The notes below the pieces were generated by a model, which was not told where the DNA came from, searched no databases, and saw nothing but the letters and a program-made list of their open reading frames with translations. 64,000 nucleotides of DNA. Origin: Scortum barcoo (Eukaryota; Chordata; Actinopteri; Centrarchiformes; Terapontidae). The stretch covers positions 10,874,044 to 10,938,043 of the forward strand of contig CM041541.1 in the NCBI GenBank assembly GCA_023238725.1, read 5' to 3'. The stretch's first letter is position 1, and each line of letters starts with the position of its first letter. Position numbers and translations under genes: made by a program. Below, in pieces: positions 1-13,000 of this stretch.

Positions 1-663
1 AGTGGAAATTATCTTTTAAAGTGCATCACAAGCAACAAATATTCTGTCCAGAAATGTGCTTACTACTGTTGTACAAATGCATCAAAATATAAGTCATGAA
101 TGTAAAATGAAAAATAGAAAACTTTGTGTAGTATATAAGTATATGATATACTATATTTAAAAAATCCTATAAAGTCACATAAAGTTGAAACAAGTTAGAA
201 AATCACCCAGGTATGAACATTTCTACCTGTTTCACTGCATATCACTTCCCTTCAAGACATGGAGGATAATTCTTCAAAATTTTCGTGCAGCAACTTGTGC
301 TGCACACTGATTTCTACATAATTGAAACAAGCTTATTTTGACAGGAAACTAGTCAAAATATTCTTAGTGCACTGGCAGATGTTTCACTTGTTTAAACTCC
401 ATAAACGCTATTATCAGTGCCTCGTGGTCATTTTCTGCATTTTGTCACTTTGATCATGAAAGTGCGAGCCAATGAAAGGTTATCAACTTTAATGCTTTTC
501 TACATGTTAGGTTTTAACGAGGCCAGAGCAAAAAATAATATTTGACAGGAAAAAGATGATGAAGTTAAGCCAAAGTTAGCTAATTTTTGTTTTTGAAAAA
601 ATAACGTCTACTAGATGTTTGAAGCAAGAGAGATTTCTCACAGTGCAGAAAGGAGAACAGAAA
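1..663. other. AT-rich non-coding stretch
   Basis: No open reading frame of substance, splice-bounded exon or recognisable repeat is visible. It is AT-rich and is probably intron or upstream flank of tns1. Confidence 0.5.
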
Positions 664-806
664 AGTTATTCTTTCGCTCTCCTTCCCTTTCTCCCTCTCT
701 CTCCCTCTATCAAGCATGTGTCAACAGCTACAGAGAGAGAGAGAGAGAGAGAGAGAGGGCTGTGAGGGAGAGGAGGGAGGAGAAAGAGAGAGAGAGAAAG
801 AAATAG
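664..806. repeat. CT-rich tract followed by (AG)n and purine tract
   Basis: A pyrimidine tract (about 669-709) is followed after about 20 bases by an uninterrupted AG repeat (731-758) and a further G/A-rich tract to about 806. The two arms are roughly complementary, so a hairpin in RNA or a cruciform is possible. Short reading frames here encode only Arg/Glu repeats and are not genes. Confidence 0.85.
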
Positions 807-924
807 ACAGACAGAGTGGGTTAGCGGAGGGAGGGATACAGAGGGATACGGTTACTGTCTGCCCCCGGACGGCTTTTGCTCTCTCTCGTTTTGGGTACCG
901 GAATCACAAGGAGCCCCAAGCCAC

Positions 925-1298
925 TTTCTTGGCCTTATATAGCGTGTTTCGAAAATTTCTTGGCAGTTGACAGGAGGAACCGAAGCCAGCAGAATAAAGA
1001 GTGTATCCTGGTCCGGTCCAGAGGCTGCACAGACATCCACACGCGCACACACCAAACAGAGAAGCGAGTTCAGTAGCTCTCTGGCACGCGTTTGGGATTA
1101 CTGCTGTTGTTTTGAGCGAGAGGGGTGGAGGTGGAGGAGGAGGAGGAAGGTGTCTGTATTTGGTACTCCCTCTCTCTTTCTTACCCTCTCTGGAGGTGGG
1201 GAGGGGGGGTGTCTGAAGGCAGGGAGAATGCAGAGGTAGAAACGAGGCAGAGGGGGAGAGAAGAGAGAGCGTGAGAAAAAAGTGGCACCGGTGTGCAG
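925..1298 (+). promoter_or_regulatory. Candidate promoter and untranslated first exon of tns1
   Basis: A TATATAG element at about 936-942 lies inside CCTTATATAG, one mismatch from a CArG box (SRF site). About 30 bases further on begins a segment richer in CpG than its surroundings, ending at a strong consensus donor, CAG|GTAAGG, with the GT at 1299-1300. The only ATG noted near the 3' end (1228) opens a three-codon uORF. This arrangement fits a TATA promoter plus a non-coding 5' exon of about 330 nt splicing forward into tns1. There is no transcript evidence, so the exon and its start are inference. Confidence 0.4.
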
Positions 1299-4200
1299 GT
1301 AAGGCATCTGCTAAAGGAGATTTTTAGATGTCTCTCTGCAGCGTTTCCCATCTGATGTTTGAGTGATTGGCATGTCGAGTATGTTTTCTGAATATGCGGT
1401 TCTTTGCACTCTTTTGAAATGTGTCTTCAGAAACAAGGCATTTGGCTGAATTCAAAGTGGTTGTAGTGCATAAAAAAGCAAAAAAAGAAAAATCTGTTGG
1501 AGCATGTGTTTTGTAGCTGCATTTTTGGATCAAACTGCTTCACTCTGCATGTTTTGGACGCAGGCTAGTCCGCCACACACTCATGGGAAAGTTGCTCCCA
1601 TGGGAACTTGACTGGACAGAGTTCACTTGAGTTGCCGTTTGCGGCTCGGGAGCCTTTCATGACCCAACTCGTGGTGATTTGTGGCGGGCAGAGTCGCGGC
1701 GGGACTGGGAGCAACTGGTCAGCACAGCAGGCAAACACGTGTTTTCTCTCTCTGCGTAACCTACATCTATTCTGGCGTTGCAGGAGATAAAGCTGGCCGC
1801 AGATCAAGTGGAAATGTCTTTTGTTTTTTTTTTTGGTGTTTTCTTATTTTTCCCTTTGCTTTCCCTTCCCCTTTTTTTCTCACACCTTTTCTGTCTGACA
1901 CCTTTGAGAGAGGATGTAGACTGATGATGGCAATCATTCACCTTTTGACCTTGAGCCAACATAAGGATGGCAGTTAAACATGAGTGGTCAAGAGGTCGCG
2001 AGCCTTGTATGTCCTGTCTCCCTCTAAAGAGTCAAAACAACAGAAAGGAATGCAGTTTTATTACGGCACCGAAATCAGCAGGTTTTCTCGGCCACGCCAC
2101 ATTTTTCTTGAGCACTTTGTAGATTTCATTTGCAGACATCGCATAACCTTGAACCTGATGCTCTTGCCCCGACATGACACTTTTTTTAAATTGGTCATAA
2201 GTCTCCAGGGAAATGCTGTACCACTTTCCCCACCTTGCCAAGAAACCCTCTTAAACTGCCGAAAGAGCCCTAACCCATGTCTCCCCCGTGTCTCATAACA
2301 TGAAGATGTTCTCTGAGAGTGATGCTTAAGGAATGGCTGCTGTCCCTGTAGACGTATCCCTCCTGAACTATTTGTCTCTTCTGCCTGTCTCTCCCATGCC
2401 TTAATAAAATACCAAGCTTCCCTCGGGGCAGTTCATCTTTTGACACATCAGAGGAGTGAAACTTTGGCAACCCTCAGATGAAATGTTGAGAAAAAAAAAC
2501 ATAAATTGCAGAAAATCATCTTGAAAGCTTCAAAGTGGATAACTTTGAACTTTGATGCCAAATTTCAAAATGGCAATCCCTCTCACATGTGCAGATGGGA
2601 AGTTTATTTTCCTATGTTTCCACAGATTTGTTTTCTAGATTGAATTTTGAGATATTCCACTGTTGGCTTCATGAGAAGAAAACACAAACAGAAAGTGTGG
2701 CTGTGAAAACTACAAGATCCTCCAGCTGCGTCAGCTCCAAAGTATGTGCCGGGAAATGTTATAAAAGCAGTAGTGACCAGGGAGGATGGCATTTAACATG
2801 CAACCACACAAGAGGCCGAGGCTGAATTAATAGAGGCTCAGCCTACCCACTTACTTATTTCTGTCAATAAGTGACAGGCTGGCATGGAAAAGTAAAAGGC
2901 AAGTTTGGATTAAAAGAAATTTTTAAGATGAGCTAACACAAACAATCTGTTTTCAGATTTACACTTGTGTAAAAAGTGCAGACACAAGCATAAATTGAGC
3001 CTGAGCCATAAAGTAATTGTAGCAGAGTCTTCATGAATCCTTTTGAGCCTCTTGGGTTCTAGTTAGTCTATATTTTATTGCTCTTTTTTTTATTTTGGCT
3101 TGGCATTGTTTCTTTATTCTCGCTTCACTGTGTTATTAGTGGTTCAAATGAGAGAAATCATGCTGTAGCCACCCCTAATTAAACAGGAACTGATAGGCTA
3201 ACGCTGTCCGGAACAGGCCCATCAGCACCGTCTAACACTGGCTCCATCCAGTAATGATGAAAACATGCTTGTTTTCAACTTCAGTAGAAGCCTGGCCTTT
3301 GAAGTGCTTCAAAATTGCTCATGTTTTTATTGCAAACTGTTTCCCACGAGTGGAAACCAAAGATCATGAAAATCAGGTGAGTTTTGGTTTTAAACCTGTG
3401 CCAAATGTTAGACCTCTCCCACGATTCAAACATTGATTAAATGACCTAGCATTTATAATAGCAGTCATGCCCCTCTTGCATAAAACACTAAGGCAGCTTT
3501 CGGATTTGGAGGTTTTCAACCTGTGTCCAATATGAGCCACAAATGCACATCTGATATTCATCATTTCCTTGTTTAATGGGGTATTTTGTCGTCTGTAGCT
3601 TGCAGTGATTTGGTTGTAACTGTACGAGGGGTGAAGCAGCCAAGCCAGAGCCCGCTCACCATACTGTGGCTTGACCATGATCAAATAGCTACTTCCTCAG
3701 TGATCCATGGTCTTTGGCCTCTTGCATGTCCACTTGATGAAGTTCCTCTGGACCTCAAACCCAACATTGGCATGTCGGTTTCGAGGTAAAATAATGTCAG
3801 TGCCTTTGTTGGACACAAATCTGAGCTCACTGGCGATGAAAATAGTTAAAATAAGAAAGAAATTCACTATGATGAATCTCATTGTAAATAACCTCCTGCA
3901 TGTTGTGGTATATTTTGTCTGAACCATTTAGGGTAGAAGCAAGCGCTTGTGCCTGACGGCCGATTTTTATGCTTATTTATGGTGTGTTAACCATGTGGTT
4001 GTGATTTTGTTCTCATGTGAAAAAATATATCCCCTTCTTGTGTTATCCACAAGATTTAGATAGTGGATTCTTCACATGAAGACTGGGAACTCGTTGCTTG
4101 GTGGATTTCACATCATCGAGAAAGCTTCCAAAGAGCCTCAAAGTTTTTGGGTTTTTTTTCGACCGGTCAAGTTCTTGCCATTTGTTTGACCATCACAGGA

Positions 4201-4903
4201 TGGTTTTCATGCTGCGGGAAGGCCTTGTTTGTGTTGCGCTACCGGGTGTTGATGGACGTCAGTGGAAACAGCTGGTGGGCAATGTGTTCTGCTTTACGAA
4301 AAACAATTATTTAGACTTCATGTGTATACACCAGGCCTTTCCCATCCTGTTTGGAAGGAATGTATGAAATAGAAGCCGGACCGTCATGGAGCAGCCCAGA
4401 CTGAAAGGCATGTTTCACAGTGTTTTGGTCCAAATTTAGATCCAAATAGTTCAGACCCTTGACAAAATAACAGGTTTACACAGTGGAATCTCTGTTTTAA
4501 AGGATATTGAATCATGAGCTTGAGGAATTGACTCTCTTATAAATGATCGATAGCATTTTAGTGGTAAAACCTTCCCACGTAGTATTCTCTTCTGGCAGCA
4601 CGATGTATGAGTCATTTATCTTGTAATTATTTTACTACAACTTGATTTAACCCCCTTTTTAAATCCCACATCAGGTATTATTTAACCATTGACGGCAGCA
4701 CTCGACATTGCCAGCGTGCTCTTGCCAGCGACACACTGCCACCCAGTCGAACATGGCGTGTTACACACTATGTCAAAATGTCAAAGCGGGAAAAAAACAC
4801 ACTCTCGAGCATCACAGCGCTCGGCGGATTTATTAGCTCTCCAAGTAAAACAGAAACCCAGCCGATGTATAAATCCCTCTAAAGGGGCTGTTTGAGCTTC
4901 AGT

Positions 4904-4913
4904 CCTTATTTGG
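4904..4913. promoter_or_regulatory. CArG-box match CCTTATTTGG
   Basis: Perfect match to CC(A/T)6GG, the SRF site. About four such matches are expected by chance in 64 kb, so this is a motif match only. Confidence 0.2.
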
Positions 4914-6535
4914 CCCCCGTTTGGAAAGTGAAGAATTTACTTTCTCAGGCAAACTGCCGTCAGCGCGGCAGTGGCTCTTGTGTGGGCAGGAGGAGTGCTT
5001 GAGGAATTTTGAGTGTGGTTGGACCAATGGCAGGCTTATTTATTGGAGCCAATGAGATGATTTATGCACAGTGGCAAACACATGCTTACTCCCATCAGTT
5101 ATGCTGAAGTAGATCGGCTAAGATCAGAGTGATTACTGTTAAGTTGGGGGCATAAAACGGTAGAAACCTATAGAAATACTGCAGCTTTCCCAAAATTGAG
5201 ACAGTCAAAAAGGAAGAAAAAGTGAAAGAAACTCCTATTTTTAACAAATCTTTGAACTTTAGAAGAAAATCTTTAATGGGTATTCTACACAAGATTTAAA
5301 AAATATGCTTATGTCATCTGCAAACATTTGAGATATTGCACCTTTTTATGGCCCTTATTGCAAATGCAAACAAAGAATGCAAAGACTGCTGAGCAAGCCA
5401 GTCTTATTCTTCCTCCGTTATCTGAGCGGCTTGTTCCAGCCTGTTTGAAGTGTGTGAGAGTGTAGAGAACATAGTTCATCACTATCCCGCTTGAACTGCA
5501 GAACGTTTACTCATTATACAATAATTCAACTCAGTGGACCGGGCTCCAGAGTCATGCTTTGATATTCTGCACTCTCCATTTCCATATAAACCCACTTGAG
5601 TACTTGAGCAGCACTTTTGCTGAAATCATTAAAGCTCCCGCTGATCCATGCTCTCATTGTGAATGGGGGGAGATCAAGAAAGCGAAAGGAGGCTTCGTGA
5701 AGCTGTCGAGACTCACCTGAGACATTTGACCTTTGCTTCGGCTAATTCAACAACGTCCCGCCTCAGCTCACCTCTGTTTGCCCCCTAATGAGGCCTCTCG
5801 GCTGGGTTGAGATTGCGGAGGGGCCCCCCCGGTGGCTCGCTTGACTCCTTGTTCTAGTTCAGTGGCTTCCCAGACGCCCCTCGTGACTCAATGAGATTAT
5901 AAGCTCCCTGTTTCAAAAGCCTAAACCCACATCGACTCTCTTTCTGTCAGTGTTGGAGAGTTGTCTTTGTGGTTTACTGGTCACTTTGCTTGGAAGCGAT
6001 TGGGGAGTCTCACTCAGAGGTCAAAGGAAAGTTCACCGTGGAATCTGAATGAAATCAAGCTGAGTTATAACATCTGTCAGATTAAGATCAATTCTAAGGC
6101 CTCAAGTGGCAAAAATGAATTAAAAAAACTCTGCTTTTCTTTGAAATTTGGTGCTGATTCTGTGGATTTTTGAGATAAATAAATACAGGACAGCACAGTT
6201 TATCATTTATCATCTTTAGTTGCCAGGAATTTCGCTGCTGTGGTACATATGAAGAGAAGATGCGCAGATAAACCAGATAACACTGGTACTGCAAGGTTCA
6301 GGCATTTCCTACGATTGAGCAATCCCCCAAAATAACTGAAGTAGATAATTTTACAGATATTTAGAGGGCCCAGATGCAGTTGCACAACAATCACGGATGG
6401 ATGAAGTTCAGGTGGTTGGCCTGGCTCGTTGCTGGAGCGTGTGGCAGAGCCTCGCAGAGATTCCTACACTTTTATCTGTCTGAGCTGGTAAAAACCACGT
6501 GAAGCCTGTATTAGTCCGGCTTCCAGCAGCACCCA

Positions 6536-6545
6536 CCATATATGG
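6536..6545. promoter_or_regulatory. CArG-box match CCATATATGG
   Basis: Perfect palindromic SRF-type motif in non-coding sequence. Motif match only; the number in the window does not exceed chance. Confidence 0.2.
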
Positions 6546-8774
6546 ATGAAGTCGGGGTAGCTGTTGTACTCTCGCTTAGTTGCACGGTGATGTGCTGAGC
6601 ATTTTAGGTTACACTGAGACACGGCATTTGAAGGAATGTAAGACTGTGTGATTATGAAGTCGGTGTCTGTATTTTCTCTCTGTCTGCTGCTGTCTTCTCT
6701 CAGGACTAAACTAAATCTGTGATATGATAACAACTTTTGCAAGCAGTGCTCGTACATGCATATATTCCTAAAAAAAACACAGCTAGGATGTAACCAATAG
6801 TCTGGTTTCTCTGGATGTAAAAACACAGTCGCCGCCAAAAGTCCAAGTCATCACTATACCCTTCTGACCTTTAGATCAATACTGGAGGGAGTCATCATCA
6901 GGACATTTGCAGGCGTATGCTACAGTACAGTGCACAGAACAGCACCTCCTGTCAGCTGTAAATAAAGGCAGATGCTCTTGCTACGAGGCCCCGGGGCCAC
7001 TGGGACCACTAACACTGATATATGAATGTCAGCCACGGCCCCAGGTAGCGCAGGCACAGTAAAGAGCAAGCATGAGCCGACTCGCTTCTGGCCCCAGCAA
7101 CTTCGTCTTCTGTTGGCCTCTGCAAAGCTCCAGTCAAGTAGTTGGCTATTAGCTGCCTTGCTAAAGGGCACTTCTATAGTAGCAGTTGAGAAATCATGAA
7201 AACATAACAAAATACTTTGGTAAGTTAATATGGGCAAAAATGACTGTTCACATAATTATTTATGCTATAATTGATTGAAAAAGCAAGGCAAAACATGGAA
7301 ACTGAAAAATGAAAATCTCTTTATGTTATTGAGACTTTAAGATGTATAAAAGATGAAGCAAAATGACCACACAGTTGAATCAACACCTCTCTGAAACAGC
7401 ATGAGTTCTTGCTTATTTTCGCCTTCAGTTCGCTTCCCCGTCGTGCCTGCAATGTAACTCATTCACTTTATTAACCCAGAGATTCTAATATGATCCAAGT
7501 TGTGTGTTATTTTCCAAAGAAATGGCTACTCTCGCATGTAAATACATGCACACACCGCAGTGCACACAGCACCAGTCTTATATTGAACATCACTTTGGCC
7601 ACTGATGGTTTGAGCCACATCATTTTGGTCTGTAAAATCTTGAGTCTGCACACTGCCTGAGGGGGAGTTCTCGCACATTTTGTCTGATTTTATGGTATTA
7701 AAAATGGCACTTAATATTAACTGCTGGCTGATTTTAGTATGCAAATCATATTGCAGTGTGCATATGTGCATAAATGCATATCAGGAGCAGAGCAGTGAGT
7801 ATGTTGTGAAGTATTAAGGTGCTAGTAATGCAACACAGAAATTAGCTCCCAACATTTGGGCTCTCTCGAACGGTCAGCCTCTTCATGTTTATGGTGGAGC
7901 AAACAACCGTATCAGTACTGACTGGTGGACTGATGCCATCACATTGCACATCAGCATGCACTGGGTGGGATCTGTTCTGCTGTGATGTTATCCAGCGACT
8001 GTATTCCGATACACTTGATGATAGCATTACAAAGTCAATGAGTCTTTTGTTTTCACTGAGCAAACTAATTACGACGGCTTCCTTCCTGCCCGCGTCTGTT
8101 GTCTGCTGATAGGGCACTCTCATCACACCTCTCGTAAACATCCGTCAGCTCGCAACACGACGCAATCCTGGCCGCCGTGCACACCTGTTCAGCCGTGCAC
8201 ACGTATGCATCCATGAGCTCCCACATGCGTGTTTATGTGTGCACACTAAAGTAAATATAATCAAATGGAAGTCACTCAGCTTGCCAGACACCGCCTGTTC
8301 ATGCATCATAATCAGTGATTTGTGGTGCAGAGTGTAATACAGACTGTTAGGAGCCACACTTGCTTGTTATGGATATGATGAGCAAACTGTTTTAGGCCTA
8401 ACTGCTATTTAAAGATGCTGCATGTACTGTTGCAACATCAGGAAACCAATACCGCTCTAATTTTGAGGTGATAGTAAAATTAGGGGACAAGTGATACTGT
8501 TGCTGGGAGGTCTGCCAACAGGTACCGGCCTCCATTTGACCGGTACTGCTGTGCCACCCAGCTGCATTCGCTGGGAAATGTACTTTTGTTTTACTCAAAG
8601 GAACATGTTGTTGCACAGCACAGAGTGGGGGCGGGATGCTGTTTCACATGACAAAAGAAGCTGAAGCTTTCAGTTGCTCTCAGAGTCATAGTATGAGACT
8701 GTATTGCAAAGGAACAGGTAGAAACAATATTTTTCCATCATATGCAATAAAACTGACCTGAGATCAGCCTAGAC

Positions 8775-8950
8775 ATCATTTTCATTTCGGTTAGTCGATC
8801 CACAGAAAATTAATCTCCATTTATTTTGATAATCAGTTGATCGTTTTAGTCACTTTTCAAGAAAAAGTACAAAACATTTGATGGTTCCAGCTCCTCAAAT
8901 GGTGAATAGATTTGCTTTTCTTGGTCTCTGTAGTTTGGTCAAAAAGATGA
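8775..8950. repeat. Interspersed repeat fragment of a common teleost family
   Basis: The text around TTTTGATAATCAGTTGATCG, followed by a stretch on losing-similarity terms close to TTTGATGGTTCCAGCTCCTC, resembles from memory a short element scattered widely in percomorph fish genomes. The family name was not determined. It is diverged and lacks coding capacity. Confidence 0.45.
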
Positions 8951-9973
8951 TTTATCTATTAAATAAAAAAAGAGCAGATAAATCAATAATGAAAATAATC
9001 CTTAGTTTGGGATTGAAAACAATCTACAAACCCAATGTATCCAAACCAAAGCCACCACAAATCCTATTTTTACATCATTACTTATAAAATATTGCTGCTT
9101 GTTTTTTTTTCCCTTTTTCTCATCAATTTTTATGACATTTTTCGTAACACAATCAATCAATAGAGTCAGTTGCTGGCACATTTTTGTTGATCACCAATAG
9201 ATGTCACACAAATGTCCAACATTGTAATTTGCCACGTCTCTCGGCCAAGTCACAGCAAGGTGTTATTACTCTGCGATGACCTAATCTGACATGGTGACAA
9301 TCTGGAAAGGCAGAAATGTTGCTGACTTGTGTTCAAGATGCATGTCGAGTCACGGAGCTCCTCTGCACTCTGCAATCCTCTGGACTCCTCGCATGCCGTT
9401 TGACCCGAGCTGTTATTGAATACGAGTGAAATTGCCTTAGACATGCTCGACGAGGCGCTTTGTGTTTGTCCGGATCCTCTCAGACACACTCACCAGCACA
9501 AACATCATGCAAAGCAAATTAAAGTTAAGTCATAGCGCGACGCCTCAACCCGTGTGTGAACTGACCGTAATTCAACGTCGAATTGTTCTCTGACATTTAC
9601 AGGAAGCGTTCTTTCTCAATGTGAATCCAGTGCCAAACGTTGCCTGGAACGGCCCCGACATGTTTCCCACACAGAGGAACAGTCAGTCAGGCCTGTCTTC
9701 AGAGGCAGCGGGTATTTCTGTGCCGTTGAGGGCGAATTTGGGAAATACTCAGGCATTCAGGAGGAAACATTCAGAGATGTCTCTCCCCCACTGTTTCTGC
9801 AGAAATAAACATTTTTTGCAGCAGCTTTTTTAAAACACAGTCTTCAGAGAGAGATGAGAGGATGCAACTAGTTTATGTCTGTTACTTCTCTTACTTTTAT
9901 TCTTTTAATGTGATCTTAAATGTCAGATATAACTTTCTCTTCACTCATGATTTCTCTTTTTGTCCATTCGCAG

Positions 9974-10012
9974 GTCACCACGTCATGTCAGACAACTACC
10001 AACTATGAGCTG
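9974..10012 (+). CDS. tns1: tns1 exon: end of C1-like domain (13 codons)
   Basis: The exon is bounded by TTCGCAG and GTGAGT and has phase 0 at both ends. It reads VTTSCQTTTNYEL. The V-x-x-x-C pattern matches the last cysteine of a C1 zinc-finger domain (…C-x(n)-V-x-x-x-C), which long tensin forms are known to carry. The earlier Cys/His ligands must lie in upstream exons not recognised in this window. It joins without a phase break to the next exon. Confidence 0.75.
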
Positions 10013-13000
10013 GTGAGTGTAATGTGTGTTTGTGCAGCTTGTGTCGAAAAAAAAAAACACTCTAAAGATCTCGCTGACCTTGCCAAAATACTCGCCGTAA
10101 TGCAGTGATCCTTCCTGGAATTCCACCGGGGGGGGGTCAAAGGTCAGGCGCTATAACCATGAGAGCTTCCTCCTTTTCCACGGAGGAAAATCCTGTCTGC
10201 GCATCTCAAACAAGACACCCTTTGTGTCCTGTTTTCAGCTGTAGAGGTGAGAGGAATTTGGTGGCAGTGACACCGACAGAGACAACGATGGAGATGATGA
10301 TGTGTCAAGGGGCAGCATTTGCTTTTAGGTTTTAAAAAGGTACAAGTGTGTTCATGTGACTGGGTGACTTGCAGTTCAAATCTAACCACATGTGGAAAAT
10401 AAAATAACCCCTCTTCTCACTGTATCAAGGTGCCCCTCAGTAATGCATATGCCTCACAACTACATACATTACATAATAATGCACTGACTTATCGATCAGA
10501 ATAAAGAATATTTATACTTTGCAATAGGAATTTCTTTCTCAATTTCTTTTTCTTTCTCTTTAGCGCTAATTACTACCTGTGCAGATCAAAGCAGCAAACA
10601 AAACTGGGACCCAGTCATTAAAACATTTCTTCAAAGGGTTCCTTTAATATTTCCTTTTGTTGTCTGATCCCATCTACTGATTTTTTTGTCTTGTATAAGT
10701 TTCATTTCCGTTATTTGTTGCAGTGTGGGCAGTTTTGCATCAATATTACATTTAAAAATCAACATTTTCTGCATTTTGGGAATATTTTTATGCCTTCATT
10801 TGAGTGCAGATGGTAACATGGACTGGGAATTACATGCAAAATTGGTCCCCAGCTGCATTTGAACTGGTCACACTGCAATTAGGAAGTATGCAGCAGACAA
10901 GTACATACTCAAAACACAGACTAAGTATCCTGTCAGTTTATAGTTCACAGTTGGGAGGCAGCAAACAAGACCACAGATCCTAAGACAGTATGTTAAACTC
11001 TGAACTGGTCTGAGACTTTCAGGATGCTTTTAAAACGCTACGCTGAGTAGAAGAGGACAGATATTGAGCTGCAGTCAAAGTGATTATTTTCCTCTCCTCT
11101 AGGGGTTGCTCCTTTACAAGACAAAATGTGATTTATGCACTGTAGCGCAGAGGCTCGAGTCGTTTTCACTTTAATGAGCTTGAAAAGGGAGTTTTCATTC
11201 ATGTCCATAAAGAACACGGGCTCAGCAAATGGTGGGGGCATGATTAGAAAAGCAGCAGGACGAGCAATTTGATCATCCTCCTGATTTCTAGTCGCTCTTT
11301 TATATTTTCGAGATTAATCGCAGTTGATACGACCAAATTAGGGACATTCCAGGCTACAGTAACTACTTTTCACTTATTTACTTTGGACGCCGGTCTTGTT
11401 CAGTGACTGCAGCGGCTTGTTAAACAGACCCCAGGTTTTGTTTATAGAGCTCGCATCGGCCTTAGACGCTGTACTTAACTCAGTTAAGAGATTTTCCTTA
11501 ACACATGGATCACTGTCAAGCTCTGTGCGTGTGTGTGTGGACAGACACTTTCTCTCCGTCTCTTTCACATACTTTCTTTCCCGACTCTCTCCATCCCTGC
11601 CTCTCCTCAACACATCTTGACTGGATTTTATTTTCTTATTTTTTAATCACATATTCACAATCCAGCAGTTGTCACCTTGCATTTGTTTTTTGTTTTTTTT
11701 TAATCACCATAACTAAAAATCATTTCAACCATTTACCCCCTAAATTCAATGATAGACTTTGACATAATAATTTTATATAATTGAGCTTTTGAGAGCCATA
11801 ATGGTCTTGATAGTCCAGTTACCTTGAGCTGGTTTAGGAACAGCAGTCATGGTGACTATATGTACAGTATGTATAGATCAAAGAGGTTAATATAATGACT
11901 GCGTGTCTGGTGTATCACCGACAGTCACACATGGAGAGAGAGAGGTCTGTAAAATATAGTCTCTCCACCTCCCCTCTCTCTCTCTCTTTCTCTCTCATCC
12001 TTTCTCACACCGTGTTGTTTCTTCCTCGGCGTGAAAGAAACAATGACTAACGCACTGACTCTGTCTCGCTTCTCTCTCCAGCCTCCCACTCCTCAGCTGC
12101 CATTAAAGCATGTAGATACGCCGGTAAGTAACACCTCTTCTTTATCAGCGTTAATGCCAAGGAGACATGCTTTAAAAGCTGCTCATTCATAAATAAATGC
12201 TGCTATTGTTATGCAGCAAAAGGGCTGCAGTAACAATCCTTCTGGGTTTGACCAAATGTATGTGGATGTCATTTTAAACATACATTTATTTACTTCAAGT
12301 TTTTTTTATGGTTTGGGTCAAGTTATGATTGAGGGAACTATTAAGAGGAGCACAAGCCAGGTCCATAAAGAAATTGTTTTCCCAGTTTGGTGTGGAACAA
12401 GTTGACTGGCCTGCCAAAGCCCTGACCTTAACCCGGTCCAACACCTTTGGGGATCGACAGCAATGCTGACCTCGGGCCAGGCCTTATCACGCCACATCAG
12501 TGCCTGACCTTACCATCGCTCTCGCGGCTGAATTGAAGGAAATCCCTGCAGCCAGGTTTCCAAAATCTTGTGGACAGCCTGAAACCAAAAAGAGTTGAGG
12601 CTTTTGTAACAGCACATGAATCATCAACCACATATTTGTTCTGGTGTCCCTATACTTTTGTCCATTTGAAGTAATTACAGTGGATCCTGAGGCACCTTCT
12701 CCCTTCAGTTGCCATCAAAAGAGATATAATTGATGATTATCCAGCCAAGAACGTCCATAACAATAGTGACTCCATCAAGAAAGCTCTGATGTATTTCCTC
12801 ATTTTGCTGGGAAAATGAGTGATCAAATAACAAGCTCATTAAAGTTATAATCATAATATTTGAGGCCGTTCAGCTCTGGCCCGACCACCTGTTCCTGCAC
12901 AGTGCAGAAGGTGGCAGCACTGTGCAACACATGACAGAGAGCCAATCAGAGCGCCTGTGAGATGGATTTCTTTTAATTGAATGCATGACATAACTTTAAA

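Larger units (their letters stand above)
1299..9973. other. Large intronic or upstream non-coding region
   Basis: About 8.7 kb without a supportable coding exon. It was scanned for the missing C1-domain exons (a His/Cys-rich exon of phase 0 next to a donor) and none was convincing. It holds two perfect CArG-type matches, 4904-4913 and 6536-6545, and one interspersed repeat at about 8775-8950. The rest is AT-rich, with many short shadow frames. Confidence 0.5.

Noticed and set aside
9604..9830. A good acceptor (CATTTACAG) followed by an open frame EAFFLNVNPVPNVAWNG…
   Set aside because: Considered as the missing C1 exon of tns1, but it has no Cys/His pattern and no suitable phase-0 donor.
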